The notes under the pieces were generated by a model. It made no database searches and had not been told where the DNA came from. It was given only the letters and a program-made list of their open reading frames with translations. 64,000 nt of DNA, from NCBI RefSeq assembly GCF_042453785.1, contig NC_091666.1, positions 26,804,501-26,868,500 of the forward strand. The letters run 5' to 3'. Positions 34,401-45,640 of this stretch are shown one piece after another (position 1 is the first letter of the stretch; every line of letters starts with the position of its first letter). The stretch comes from Malus domestica. Taxonomy: Eukaryota > Streptophyta > Magnoliopsida > Rosales > Rosaceae. The position numbers were made by a program, and so were the translations under genes.

Positions 34401-35458
34401 AAAGAAAATTAATGTGCTTCTCAAAGAAGGATAAAACGGATGATTTTGATGTCGGGGCTTTTATAAGGAATTATGGATCACTTACTCCAAAGCGGTATAG
34501 TTATTCAGACGTGAAAAAAATGACAATCTCCTTCAGAGATAAAATAGGTAAAGGAGGATATGGCACTGTCTACAGAGGAAAACTACCCGACGGCTGTCTT
34601 GTTGCAGTGAAAGTCCTCAGCGACTCCAAAGGAAATGGAGAAGAATTTATCAATGAGGTTGCTAGCATTGGTAGAACTTCCCATGTCAATGTAGTCACGC
34701 TTTTCGGATTCTGTTACGAGAGGGATAAAAGAGCTCTGATTTACGAATTTATGCCTAACGGATCTCTTGATAATTTCATACATAAGCAAGGATCCGATAT
34801 TGACAATTGTCGCTTGGGGTGGAAGACATTATCCGAAATAGCAGTCGGTGTTGCGCGAGGACTAGAGTACTTGCACCGCGGTTGCAACACGAGAATTTTG
34901 CATCTCGACATAAAGCCGCAAAACATTCTTTTGGACAAAGACTTTTGCCCTAAAATCGCTGATTTCGGTCTTGCAAAACTATGTAAAGCGAAGGAGAGCG
35001 TTGTGTCGATGTTGGGCACAAGAGGAACTGCAGGATACATCGCACCTGAAGTATTTAGTCGGAGCTTTGGAGGAGTGTCTCACAAGTCTGATGTGTACAG
35101 CTACGGAATGCTGGTTCTCGAAATGGTTGGAGCAAGAAAGAATTTGGATTCCGGAGTGTCTCATACGAGTGAAATGTTTCCGCATTACATTTATAAAGAT
35201 CTAGAGCTAGAGAACAATGCGAATGTTTTTGGGGCTAGCAGTGAGGAGGAAAATGAAATAGCAAGAAAGATGGTGTTAATAAGCATGTGGTGCATTCAGA
35301 CCATTCCTTCCGATCGGCCATCGATGAGCAAAGTGGTGGAGATGTTGGAAGGACCCATTCAGTCCTTGCAACTTGCACCCAAGCCTTCCTTGTTTTCTCA
35401 TACAACAGCTGCAGAAAACTCTATGAGTACAAACCAACAGTCTGATGAAACAAGCTAG
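25595..35458 (+). CDS. LRK10L: LRK10-like receptor kinase, copy 3, with a 7.4-kb transposon-filled intron
   Basis: Exons 25595-26333, 33743-33769 and 34338-35458 join in phase 1 to give 628 residues. Order: signal peptide (about 1-26); GUB_WAK_bind and WAK-associated ectodomain with [20 protein letters not shown] and many N-glycosylation sites; linker GSLSPSWKIG; membrane helix (VSGTIVAVICIICI); and a Ser/Thr kinase with GKGGYG (326-331), Lys347, catalytic Asp446 in HLDIKPQN, and DFG (464-466). The ectodomain is 38 residues shorter than in copy 1 because a segment after FYYGC is missing. The kinase is nearly identical to copy 1. The HLD triad replaces the family's usual HFD, but all catalytic residues remain. 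Splice sites are intact, so the protein can still be made if the 7409-base first intron is removed. No earlier start was used because the signal peptide begins at 25595. Confidence 0.85.
27194..27473 (+). pseudogene. Captured fragment of a LysM receptor-like kinase ectodomain (LYK4/5-like)
   Basis: One frame reads NKQLDYYNHYNTTDGYVCNG and ASSCLSYLTF; after a shift near 27300 another reads FITSLINSLPTQIAFANNVS, DVDPIPTCISVIVPVNCSC. CNG, a CxxYLTF block, NNVSD-IP and VPVNCSC are the order seen at the start of LYK4/LYK5-type chitin receptors, covering the N-terminus and part of LysM1. The frame ends soon after CSC and there is no kinase. It is broken by the shift and lies wholly within the hAT-like element. 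Function as a protein is unlikely. Confidence 0.72.
27545..27856 (-). pseudogene. Captured LYRM4/ISD11-like reading frame, one internal stop
   Basis: The frame runs from ATG at 27856 to TGA at 27545 (104 codons): MSAAAGVPSRAEVLTMFHYF, L, a TGA, then AHKFTDYNIREYMKRKAVDA, NRNLSDSSS and KLKRVMEVDSQ. DYNIREY-KRR, NRNL-D and K-K-VMEV match plant ISD11 (LYRM4), the mitochondrial partner that stabilises the cysteine desulfurase in Fe-S cluster assembly. The LYR motif itself is degraded (MFH) and the Arg after it has become TGA, a single C-to-T change. The frame has no introns over its whole length, so it may be a retrocopy or a single-exon gene picked up by the hAT-like element. Confidence 0.78.
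29033..29699. mobile_element. Non-autonomous hAT element, 667 bp, 8-bp target duplication AAATTGAA
   Basis: It starts GGGATGGAATTC and ends GTTGCCATCCCT. AAATTGAA flanks it at 29025-29032 and 29700-29707. Unit 3 keeps the empty site (AACAAATTGAAGCC at about 31532). Non-coding, with an AT repeat at about 29217-29250. Confidence 0.88.
30302..30972. mobile_element. Solo LTR, 671 bp, 5-bp target duplication ACAAA
   Basis: It starts TGTTGGATAAAA and ends TTTCCAACA, with ACAAA at 30297-30301 and 30973-30977. A TATATATAAG motif (30892-30901) lies near the 3' end. The end motif GACCAATGTGGG (about 30929-30940) is common in plant LTRs. It interrupts the hAT transposase tail of unit 2. Confidence 0.9.
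31036..32195. repeat. Intronic tandem unit 3 (no insertion)
   Basis: It has exon 1 end sequence at 31036-31172 with the donor CATCAG-GTATGTTATG, then the intron segment and the hAT transposase tail. After about 32190 the hAT gene continues past the point where units 1 and 2 jump back to exon sequence, so unit 3 marks the original order. Confidence 0.82.
32140..32830 (-). pseudogene. hAT transposase 3' part, decayed
   Basis: The minus strand reads, with shifts and stops, KANVKRNIIELYNAYKEGAT, SSSTSVEK, a WWKGNCGTYPTISKVA-like block, ASENAFSLVGRLVDPF and EALVCTSGWLRG. These are the linker and hATC regions of a RICESLEEPER-type hAT transposase. The N-terminal BED finger is not visible. It is the source of the hAT tails in the tandem units and belongs to the same family as the fragment at 11939-12280. 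Confidence 0.75.
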
Positions 35459-35880
35459 GGCAACTAGATTTGTTAGCAGATCTTTGGTAATTAGGAATTC
35501 CTGATGAATTGTAAGAAAATTTTGCTTTGTGAAATGAAATTTTTTTGCATGATATATATGAAACATGTTTCCTTCTAATTCTGTTCAATAAAGTACACTG
35601 ACTAGCTAGTCTAGGGATACTTTTAAGAGGTTCATCCGATCTCCTTCGTCCATCGTAGATCTGGTTAGAGTTTGACTGCGCCACCGAAACCGGCCACACC
35701 GAACAAAAGTTTCTGTGGACGGAATGTGATCGGTGTAGCTTCCATCGCGTTTTCTTCTGTCTCCAGAGTGCTATAAACACATGGATAGCGTACAGTAGCT
35801 CCAGCTGCAGAACCAGACTACAAACCACCAAAAGGTTTTCCAAGGTATATATTATATACAAAAAAGTAAGGAACAAAAAG
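35459..35880. other. 3' UTR and flank of receptor kinase copy 3
   Basis: It shares the copy 1 tail: TGTTCAATAAAGTACACT (about 35581-35598) and GTTTGACTGCGCCACCGAAACC (about 35669-35690). This ends the duplicated unit; the tRNA gene follows. Confidence 0.6.
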
Positions 35881-35952
35881 AGGTCCTACCGGGAGTCGAA
35901 CCCAGGTCGCTGGATTCAAAGTCCAGAGTGCTAACCACTACACCATAGAACC
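35881..35952 (-). tRNA. tRNA-Gln (anticodon TTG)
   Basis: On the minus strand the 72-base molecule starts GGTTCTA and ends TAGGACCT; these pair as a seven-base acceptor stem with T as discriminator. The D arm contains GTGTAGTGGTTAGCAC. The anticodon arm is CTGGA-CTTTGAA-TCCAG, giving anticodon TTG, and the T arm contains GGGTTCGACTCCC. These are nuclear-type A and B boxes for RNA polymerase III. There is no intron. A TTTT terminator is not immediate; the nearest T run on this strand is the TTTTTG at about 35874-35879. Confidence 0.95.
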
Positions 35953-38660
35953 AATACGTTAACAAAGGCCAAAACACATTAATTATCATCCAGTACTATT
36001 ATATTTGTAATATATTCAATTTTTTTAATCTCATTAAAAATAGTCAAATTCATGTCTAACCAACTGGCCTACTTGACTTTGGTATTACAAAATTACCTAG
36101 AATATTCATTTTTATTTGTAGGTAAGAAGTTTTGGACTCACAAATAACAAGCTAAATTCCAAAAATAAGCTTGATGCATAAGAAATTGTAATTCACTAAA
36201 AGATAGGAAAAACCTCAAAGTTTATTGAATAATTTAAAGGGAACTTTAACGAAAAACTCTCGGTTCACTTTAACGGAAAACCCATAATTTTACACTAAAA
36301 AATCAATCATGGTACTATTCATTTTACCCTTTATTTTGTCATTATTGTTAAAACTCAAAGTTTTCAAATAATTTTCATTAGTTTTTCTTAATTTAAAACC
36401 CTAACACCACAAAAGATTATTTTCAGTCTACTACAACCCTAGGCTTTGTAGGAATCTATAGAAAGGAAAATGCCAAATGAAAATACCAAAAATATCCTCA
36501 AAAGTCAAGACTTAGAATGTTGTTTAGGGTTAGAAAACAGATATATAATTCGGCTAAAATTGTCAATAGGATTGGACTAAGATTACAAAGGAGAATCTTA
36601 TTTTGTTCGTGATGTCGTTCTTTTTGAAATGACAGCCATGAGTCAAAATCTACAAAAATTCAACTTTGTTATCGAATTTACGCTTTTCAATCTGATTCTC
36701 AATCCTCTCCTTCAACTGATTTAGATCAATAACTTTGTTCAATCATCACTCCCAAAAAAAGAAATAAAGGTACAAACTTAAGTGAAATTATGTATTGAGA
36801 TTGAATTCCACATTGGGGAAAAGAGGAACCTTGCATGTTCTTACAAGTAGTTGGACTACTCTCTATATTGTCAATTAGTTTTATAGTGGAACCTCAACTT
36901 TCTTTATGATATCATAGCAGATCAGCCCACATGTGAAGCTCAATGACCACGCCTGCTCCATGTCACTCAATTTATGATGTCCACGTGTTTGGCTTGAAAC
37001 TTCATATAGATGGGTTAGTTTAGTTTTACTTTGTAATCTACCATGCTTTAAGTACAAAGTTAAGTAAAATAAAATACATTGCCCATATCTCGGGTAGATT
37101 TCTGGTTTCCCTTTTTTAGTACATGGGAAGATAAGGTTGGCTTGTAGCTACCATTTGAAATAAAAGCACTAATTCAATGATTACATTTATTGACATCATG
37201 ATAATATCATCAAGTTCATAGCTAGCCAACTAAGGTAGAGAGAAAGTTGGAAAGGATAAGAGGTCGTCATAGTTGGTAGTTGCTACATGATTTATATAAT
37301 GGAAATCTACCTTAATCCAATTATTAATCCTTAAGGTGTATGACATAGGCGCATTGCAAATACGAGACAAAACCCCTCCTCTGATAACTCTCAAGCAACC
37401 ATGTAGCTAAAGAAAGATAAATAAATAAACACATTTAAAACTTGAAACAAAATCAGATGATATGAAATATATCTAAAACAGCGTTTTTATCCAGATTTTT
37501 GTCGGAGTCGGAGATTATGGATGGGGATCAGCTAAGAACTCTTCACGGCTCCTTGTGTACCTTAAAGCTAATTAATCACTCTTGGACCCTCAAATACTTA
37601 GTTGGAACACACCTCATAACGCACAACACCATCAACATCGTAATTTCAGTACTCCAAAAAATAACTAAAAAAATTAAAATTAAAAAGAAGAAGAAGAAAA
37701 ATAAGATATAGTACCAATTAACATTATCTATTGTCACAAAAAATGGGAATTAAATACTCTTGTTGTTAACCATACAAGAATATTATTATCAACCGTATAA
37801 TCATCAATTGTTCAAGCAGGCCAACCTTTTATTGTTAACTATACAAGAAAACAGAAGCACTTTTGTTAATCTTTATGATATTATAATTAGTGGTATTCTT
37901 GGAGGGGACCCCAAGTTTGGTATAATTTGTTGGCCGCAGGTGTCTCGTTTTTACCATACAGATTATTTGCATATTGACGGCTATATATAGAGTCAAAAGC
38001 CAAAATCAAAGCACTGATCTGCATGATTAGGTAATAAAAATTAGGTTTAAGAGTGAAAAAAAAAAAACAAAGGTATAACCTATACAGATAGAGGAATGGA
38101 AGAGGAAGGAAAATTGCACACAACTAGTTGAAATCGACATGCATGCAGCAAAGCAAAAGCAACTTTTCGTAGATTTCACGGGATCTAATTCTTTACTAAT
38201 AATTTGGAATGAAAAAGGTGGATTGCTTTTGTTACCTCTGTTTGACTTGTACAGGTGGCTTATTTTTGCGTGTCAAACTCAAAATTTCATGAAGAATATG
38301 GATTGCTTTTGTTATACATCTGTATATAAGTGACCAATCATATGGGAAACAAACATGCATGATTTGAAACCAGCTGTTTCCCTACAAACACAATATCAGA
38401 TGAATTAAAATATTTATATATCAGACATGCGGTATACCACTAGCTAGAGCTAAGACCAAGACGGTTTAGAGATTTTAATGTTTTAAGAACAAGGTTTTCT
38501 TCACGTTGTTACAATTTCATTCAAACTATAATATGTACAAATGTACAAATAAAAAGTATTTTATATACACATAAAAATTTATCTAAAACTTTTTGCCTAA
38601 TTAATCATTCACACACAATGTATATCAAGCGAAATGCAATCAATCAGAGTTAGTGATATA
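35953..38660. other. Gene-poor AT-rich region
   Basis: No gene is supported. Bases 36239-36390 resemble an abundant Rosaceae MITE type (GGGAACTTTAACGAAAAAC, then CACTAAAAAATCAATCATGG and TAAAACTCAAAG). The rest has only short chance open frames. Confidence 0.45.
36239..36390. mobile_element. Probable MITE of the AACTTTAACGAAAA type
   Basis: The order AACTTTAACGAAAAAC, TTACACTAAAAAATCAATC, TTACCCTTTATTTTGTC and AAAACTCAAAGTTTTCAA is familiar from a repeat family common in apple relatives. Terminal repeats are weak and no target duplication was found. Confidence 0.4.
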
Positions 38661-38860
38661 GGAACTGGATCCTCTCCGGATCCAAAATGATATGAGCCTA
38701 TTGAGTAATATATTTGGGCTATTGAAATTTGATCCAACAACTACAATTATTATAACTTTAGAGGAGGGCCTCTATTTGTAGTCGTTTGATCAAATTTCAA
38801 TAGTTCGGATGCATTGCTCAGTTGGCTCAGATCCCTTGGATCCGAAGAGGATCCAGTCCC
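38661..38860. mobile_element. 200-bp Mutator-like MITE, 9-bp target duplication
   Basis: The ends are GGAACTGGATCCTCTCCGG and, inverted, GGGACTGGATCCTCTTCGG. The flanks AGTGATATA and ATTGATATA match at 8 of 9 positions. The inner arms (GAAATTTGATCCAACAACTA against TAGTCGTTTGATCAAATTTC) also pair. Confidence 0.85.
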
Positions 38861-40074
38861 ATTGATATATAGCAGATTCTGTAGAATCTTACGTAGACGT
38901 GCGGCATGCTTGCAGATTTGACCATTTACTGTGGCAAATTAAAGAACAAATTGTATAATTAGCTAGTAATTAGGGTTTGGCTATGACGTGAGTTAAACAC
39001 TTAGTGCTTTGAAACAATGACGGATGCCCACGTATCCGCTCTTCAAGAACACGAAGACGCGACCCTAGTTAAAGAGAGATTTTTCAGTGTATTCGAAACG
39101 AGGCGAAACAACAAATAATGTCATTATATAATTAGAGAGAGAATTAAAATAAAACTTTTCCTAATAATATAATAACATGTAGTGTACATATCTGTGTTTT
39201 TTGCACATTGAAATATCTCTCTTCGCTAAGGTTAAATGCTGTCACCCCTATTTTATCACCTCACCCCAATTTATATCTATTGGGGAAATTATATTCAAGG
39301 AAAATATTAAAACAAAAACAAAAGTGAGTGCTATGGCCTTTGCGGGCATGCATGCATCCATGGTGGAAAAAACCCATCTATACACTATGTACGTACACTG
39401 TAGACATAATATTGTTATAGAAATCTACTTAAATTATAAGATGTGTACAATCAGTATTAACTAGATATACTCTGGAAGATGAACTTTAAACTTGAGATAC
39501 TATATTAATTTATAATTGTATATGTGTTATCGACTATAAGTGAATCTTAACCATTTCACCAAATAATTCGCTCTAGTTTTGCGTTTTAAGATCTTGTAGG
39601 TTTTCATATTTGTCTTTTTCGTACAAAATGATCAAGGTACTAAGTTTAAATTGGATACGATTTGGAGTGTTATTCAAACTCATTTCATCTGTGAACCCAT
39701 AGTTTGATTAATTGTGCATACTTTACTAATTATGATGTACATAAAATTAAAAATTACGTTCCATGTCATTTTTTTTACAAGAAGCAATAGTGATTTGTTA
39801 ACAAACAAGAATAATTACAAGAGTTGCCACATGGATACATTCTCCAATGCTGAAGATAACTTGCATAAACAAGCATAAAGATAATTCCTTAATTGGCTAC
39901 CACAACCACTAGGGTACTAGCACAAGTGCACATGTTTAGATCTACCACAAATACGGCAAATGCAACAAACCTAAACTAGGCACACGTAATTGTTGCCACC
40001 AACAAGCAAGACCACATTACCTGTTAGACACATACCAAAAAAAAAAAAAACCTACACTAATCACAATTTGTATG
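38861..40074. other. Intergenic region
   Basis: No gene or defined repeat. It contains a short pyrimidine/purine-rich stretch and AT-rich DNA. Its right part may be leader sequence of the Gypsy remnant that follows. Confidence 0.35.
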
Positions 40075-41697
40075 TAGATTTAGCCAAACAGGTCCATCAG
40101 AATTTGAAGATTGTGCTGAGGCACTGTTTATACTTCGCAAAAAAGGTACTCTTAAGGACTATATTTCTGAGTGATGTAGATTAGCCAATCGAACTAGCGA
40201 TGTGGACCTATACTACTTAAGAGTTGTTTTCTGGGTGGATTAAAATGAAAATTAAAGTGTGATGTGAAGCTGTTACGCCCTGCAAATATGCATGAGGCCA
40301 TAGCTATTGCAATCCAAGTAGATAATAAGTTCAATGACCTTAAAGCTAGTTACCCCAAACCACCTGCACCTTCCAAACCTCAGTTTAATCTAATGGTTCC
40401 TCATTCTTTTCCTGTCACTCGAACGGGTAATTTTCCTGTAAATAAACTTACTCCTGAGGAAATACAGCGCAAAAGAGATAGGGATGATTGTTGGTTATGT
40501 GATGAAAAATGAGTGAAGGCCATAAATTTAGACTTGGTTAACTTGATGATGAGGTTGAGGATTCTAATGATGAATTGCAGCTTTGTTACAACAAATGGAA
40601 CTCAGTGAGCGTGCATTTTACGACACCAATGCTGAACAAACAGTGCAAACCATGAAAGTGGATAGATTAGTTGGAAATCATCATGTGAGGATTTCAATGG
40701 ACTCAGGAAGTACACACAACTTTGTTGACTCTAGATTGGTGAAAAGGTTGGGACGGCAGTTGCATGACTCCAAACTTTTTGATGTCATGATTGTTGATGG
40801 GGATAAAGTTAGGAGCCAAGGGTGTTATAGAAATGGTTCTCTTGAGTTAGGAGGATATAAGTGTGCACTTGATTTATATTCTCTACCACTTGGGGGTTGT
40901 GCAGTGGTTGCCCTCAGTTAGTCCAATGCTGTAGGATTTCAATTACTGACTATGAAGTATGCAATAGGATCTGAGAAGTACATACTCACTAACAATGCTA
41001 CTACACCACCACCTCTGCAAGAAATTTCTTTTAACAAGCTGCAACCTAAGTTCTATGGTCCTTTTGAAGTTTTGGACAGAATTGGATAGGTTGCTTATGG
41101 ACTGAAATTGCGTGATGGAAGCAAACTTCACCCTGTATTCCATGTCAATTGCCTTAAGAAGCATTTGGGGTCAGATGTAACACCTGCAGCCACTCTGCCT
41201 ACTGTCACAGATGAGGGTTTAATCAGCAAAGTCCTTCATCAGTGCTTCAGAGGAGGATGTACAAGAAAAGCAATGTAGTTCACTTGCTTGCTTGTACAAT
41301 GGGAGGGCAGCAGCAGAGAAGCTACTTGGAAAGACTAGGATGACTTCATGACTGTTAGATTCCCAGAATTTAAATTTTAAGTAAACCTTGAGGACAAGGT
41401 CGTCTTCTAAGAAGGGGAAAATGAAATGAACTGTGATTAATCACATTAGAGGTTATTAGTTGTATGGGTTTATTTCTTGTCTTTTTGTAGTTTGTTGTAC
41501 AATGCCAGCTGGCAAGTGATGTAAGGAGTGGTATAAGAGCACACTTTGGGCATGAAAGTTGTAACGGTCAATTTCATTAAAGAAATATTTTACAAAATTA
41601 CAAAATGAAGCTCAGCTTCTTCTTCTTCTTCTTCCTCTATCTCTTTCGCCATTGGTAACCTTGTAGCTACTAGTTAAGGTCGAATTGGACCTTATCA
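40075..41697 (+). mobile_element. Ty3/Gypsy chromovirus remnant with pol core deleted
   Basis: In order: a gag piece (GPSEFEDCAEALF, then RPANMHEAIAIAIQVDNKFN); a degenerate zinc-knuckle start (LTPEEIQRKRDRDDCWLC); an aspartic protease (MDSGSTHNFVDSRLVKRLG); then, about 40920, a jump to the integrase C-terminus (FYGPFEVLDRIG and LHPVFHVNCLKKHLG) and a chromodomain-like tail (QWEGSSREATW). Reverse transcriptase, RNase H and the integrase core are gone. A purine tract (GAAGGGGAAAATGA at 41410-41423) precedes a 3' LTR-like stretch to about 41697. No 5' LTR was recognised. Confidence 0.75.
40264..40921 (+). pseudogene. Gypsy gag C-terminus and retropepsin fragments
   Basis: Two frames, 40264-40512 (gag tail) and 40583-40921 (protease), are separated by a shift and stop. 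The protease keeps the catalytic DSG triad in MDSGSTHNF. Gag would package RNA and the protease would cut the polyprotein; neither can be made intact here. Confidence 0.72.
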
Positions 41698-41715
41698 AGG
41701 GGCCGGCGGCTGAGC

Positions 41716-41910
41716 TTGGTTGCAGATTTACGGTTTTCTTTTGTTGAAAGCGAGAGCTTGGTTCCATATCATGTTTTTAGCAAAGCTAATGGTGCAGCTC
41801 ATCGTTTGGTTCATTATGCTTTGACACTGAACACTGATGAAGTGTGGCTAGCGGATCCTCCTACTTTTCTGCAGGACATTATGTTTGAGGATCTTAGTAC
41901 AATTCAATAA
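41716..41910 (+). pseudogene. RNase H-like (RVT_3) C-terminal fragment
   Basis: The frame reads VPYHVFSKANGAAHRLVHYA, then DEVWLADPPTFLQDIMFEDL. The V-R-AN-AAH-LA-A pattern followed by an acidic, proline-containing tail is typical of the RNase H-like domain linked to plant non-LTR retrotransposons (RVT_3). Only the last third is present. It may be part of a LINE remnant or an older domesticated copy. Confidence 0.65.
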
Positions 41911-42168
41911 GGTTCTTTAATAAAATTATCGTCTTTCAAAAACTTGCACTCATGTCCAGTGCAAACAGCTAAGGTAAAACAACGTTGTTCTTGGGACCTT
42001 TTAACATCTCTCTCCTGTTCGTGCGTGCTCGTGTGTGTATTACGTTAGGATCTCGTTAAGGTTTGGACCCAGGGACTAAAATTAGCTTGGAAAACCTAGT
42101 GCAGGTCAATTAGCGCAATACTACTACCTCGGAATTTATCAAAGCATTGCTATAATTATAAATAATAA

Positions 42169-42986
42169 AAAGGGAAATTTTATTTGAACCCACATAACCT
42201 TTTTTTACACCCAACTTAACTATAAATGAAAATTATCTTTTTTTTTACCCTATTGCATAATTACTATCAAGTACAAGATGAAATGAAAATTAAAACTAAA
42301 ATTTATCAATAAACCCACCCTTAATAATCAAACCCTATCACCATTTTTACAAACACACTATCAATACTGAAGTAAACATAGACAAAAACACTGAAACGAA
42401 CCTTCAAATGGTGGTCCATAAAGGACCTGAACTATTGAGCAAGTCGAAAACCGAGCTGTTCGATTTCACGAGCCATGCAGATATGATGTCCCAAAACCAG
42501 GCCACTAAATAATATACTGGGAGATCAAAGGATAAGTTGAAGAGAGAGAGTTCTTAGTGAATGTTGTAGAGAAATGGATGCAACATTTTTGGATCATGGC
42601 TATGTGGTCTCGAGGAGAAGCAATTCGATCCAGCCTCTTGAGCTTCGAATTGTGGAGAAGGGAACTTTCAAGAAAATTTTGCAACAATTCAACTCAGTTT
42701 TTCAAATTATTAACATTTAATAAGCCAATAATATATAGAACATTTTTATATATACCCAAATTCAAGCTAGTTAGCTATAAAGGGGATTTTTTTTCTGTTA
42801 GATCCAATTTTATTTTATAAATGGGTGTAAAAATAATTTTACACTTTGAATTGGGGTTGGAAGGGTAGTTTAGGTAATAAATTTGGGTTTAAAGAGATAT
42901 TAATTCTTTAATTGCAAATAATATGGATTTAGAGAATAAGTTAAATGTAGAAAAATGTTACATGAGTTCAAATAAAATTTTCTTAA
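42169..42986. mobile_element. MITE-like element with about 50-bp inverted ends
   Basis: The left end GAAATTTTATTTGAACCCAC, then TTTTTACACCCAACTTAA, recurs inverted at the right end (AGTTAAATGTAGAAAAATG, then GAGTTCAAATAAAATTTTC). The interior of about 700 bases is non-coding. The target duplication is unclear. Confidence 0.65.
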
Positions 42987-43178
42987 TAGAAAATAACCAT
43001 CATCTCACATCCTAGCACCAACAGTAATCACCTGAACTTGTCATAAGATATCTTCATCAATACTTTCTAAAAATTAATAACACGATGGGACAATAATTAT
43101 TTTACTAATCACACAGATATAGGAGGTACACTAAGCTAGCTAATCTTAATTAATTGGACCATCATCGATATACTTAGG

Positions 43179-43373
43179 GAGGCAGATTCTCTGCCCTCTC
43201 ACTTTCCGTGTCCTCTGGTGCCCTCTTGTTTGTGTGATCACGGTTAAATCAGGTCAACATTTATATTATTATAAAAAAATAATATAAAATATTAATGTAA
43301 CTTAACCGTAATCACACAAAATAAGAGGGTACGGAAGAACACGGAAAGTGGGAGGACATAAAATCTGTCTTCT
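43179..43373. mobile_element. 195-bp Mutator-like MITE, perfect 9-bp target duplication ATACTTAGG
   Basis: ATACTTAGG lies at 43170-43178 and 43374-43382. The arms share CACTTTCCGTG and ACGGTTAA blocks in inverted order. The 9-bp duplication points to MULE transposase. Confidence 0.92.
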
Positions 43374-45463
43374 ATACTTAGGAAATCTTATCCTTTATCA
43401 GGCGGACCATATTCTAAATCCCACACCTACCACTTCCCAGTCCATCATTACTATTTAAAACCACCAAAAAGCAATCACACAAACATCTTATTAAATCTAA
43501 ATTTCCAATTTTTAGTTTTTTCTGTATTCAACCATTCACAAACCCGTACTTACAATAAGATTAAACCAAAGGAAGGAACTCAAAGGGGGATTGTGGTTTT
43601 TTAGCAATATACCTATGTAAACAAGTAGATACAGATACTTGTCATGGGATCAAATGCTGCCATTTGTAGCAATCAAAACATGGTCACTTTGAATCCCCGG
43701 TTCACGCGTGATGGTCAAAAGCTATATGAGATAGAGCGCAATACCCTTTTTTTCTATGCTATAATCGCCCACCAAATATTAAAAAGTAAATTTTGCTTCA
43801 CAGATGTCATGACTTGAACTCATTAGGCTTGAATATTTCCCAGTAGTGGATTTCTCGTATGATTAAATTATTATGAGTAGTTTTACATGTATCATGTATA
43901 TTTATTATTTATTTGTATGTACTCAATATTCTAATAGATAGGGTATTGAGTTTTTATTCATGCGTCTCGAGTTTGAAATTTCTTTTTTTCTCAAATTATT
44001 GTAATTGTTTCGAATCATTCTCCCTCCTCTTACTAATAAATAAATAAAAAAAGGGAGAGGTATCATATCTATTTATTATTTAATAATGGATTACATCTCT
44101 CATCTAAATGTTGATAAAAATTGCTTTAAAAAAACAAGTTCGCCTTTCTCACTTTTTTTAAGAAGAGAACTGCTAGGGACTTACATCAAAACGTACAAAA
44201 ATCTAAAATTTCATATTCCAAACTGTTATGATGGAAATAATTGATTTTTTTAGGAGATTTTAAATCTATACTACATATTTAAATTACATATTACTAGAAT
44301 ATTTTTTGTCAACCAAAAGAATATGAAAAGATTATTTAGTCTTTTATCGTATCAAAAAAAATTAAGGGCAATAACATAATTTTGCAAAAAAAAATTTGTT
44401 TTTTTTATTGAAGCATCACCTACAGATGATTTAATATCTTTAATTTAAAAAAATTAAAATAAATAAAAAATAAATATATCTTCCTCTCTCCCCTCCTACG
44501 TTCTCTCTCACTCTCTTCTTCTCTCCAATTTTAAAAATATAAATAAAAAATTTCACACACAGCTTTGCGTGTGGGCATGTACTAGTTCTATTTATGACAT
44601 GTACAGGGTGAAAATTTCACTCTCAATTTTACAATAGTTTTAATAAAAGCCTTTCATTTGCTTCTCTTCAATGCATGAAAGTTTTATTTACAAAAAATGT
44701 ATCGTAATTAATTTTGCCATAATTCTTCTTCTAGTGATCGATTCAACTGCTGATGAAGAATATTATCCGTAATTTTGCTATATTTCATCTCTTCAATAAG
44801 TTCAATAATTAGCATAACAACCATATTGCTCCGATTGAGTGAAGAACTTATGATTACCTTTTCAGAAATATCTAATGAACTATTTTAGTGAAAACTACAT
44901 CCATTCATATTTGGACATGACTACAACCTTCGTCACTGTTAACCAGATAAATTTTTTTAATGTCGTATGTCATATATAGTTAATCAATTAATGACTAAAA
45001 CTTGAGAACCTTTTGAGACCATTATATTACAACTATGAGAGATGCGATCAATATAGTATCAACAAGCATGATAGAAGAAAATTTATTGAGAAGTTTTTGG
45101 AAATATTGTTAGGGTTTGGGGTTGAATGAGCATGAAAGTACTGCCAAAGGCCAAAGAGCCGGGGGTACCCCAAGAAAAACAGCTAAAAGCAATAGAAAGT
45201 GATAAATCGAAAGGGGAAGTTGCTTAGGAAGGTTTCACGTGAAAGAGGTGCAACCTTTCTAAATATGTAACGTAAGTCTGTAAGTGTGTTGCACAATAGT
45301 TAAAAATACCGACTCACCTTGTTGAGTTGGCACTCACATATATGCTTATTGTGATGTCATGGGTGCAGGGGTTTTCTTTACTACAGCCACCTAATGCTAA
45401 ACGCTAATAAACTAATCATCACAATTCAGCCTTTCATGCAACAACATAGCCCCAACTTCTTTC

Positions 45464-45473
45464 TATATAAATA
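45464..45473 (+). promoter_or_regulatory. TATA box of the SWEET gene
   Basis: TATATAAATA sits 168 bases upstream of the start codon, predicting transcription start near 45495-45500 and a leader of about 140 bases. Confidence 0.65.
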
Positions 45474-45640
45474 CCAAGGACTCTTTGTATTCATGATCTC
45501 GTGGCAAAGACTTGGAATATCAGAGAGATAAAGAAAGAGGATATAGGGTTAAGCTATATCGTATATAACCCTGTTCCTTCACTTTCACTTTCAGTTTCAT
45601 TTGCTACACATCTCCAAAGAGAGAACTCTAGCCAGCTACC

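Larger units (their letters stand above)
41911..45463. other. Gene-poor region upstream of the SWEET gene
   Basis: No gene is supported. It contains two MITEs (42169-42986 and 43179-43373). Bases 43400-45463 are AT-rich with no recognisable coding DNA. The 3' part is the candidate promoter of the sugar transporter. Confidence 0.45.

Noticed and set aside
37499-37711. Short frame ending in poly-lysine
   Set aside because: A-rich low-complexity tail; no supporting promoter, splice or family evidence.
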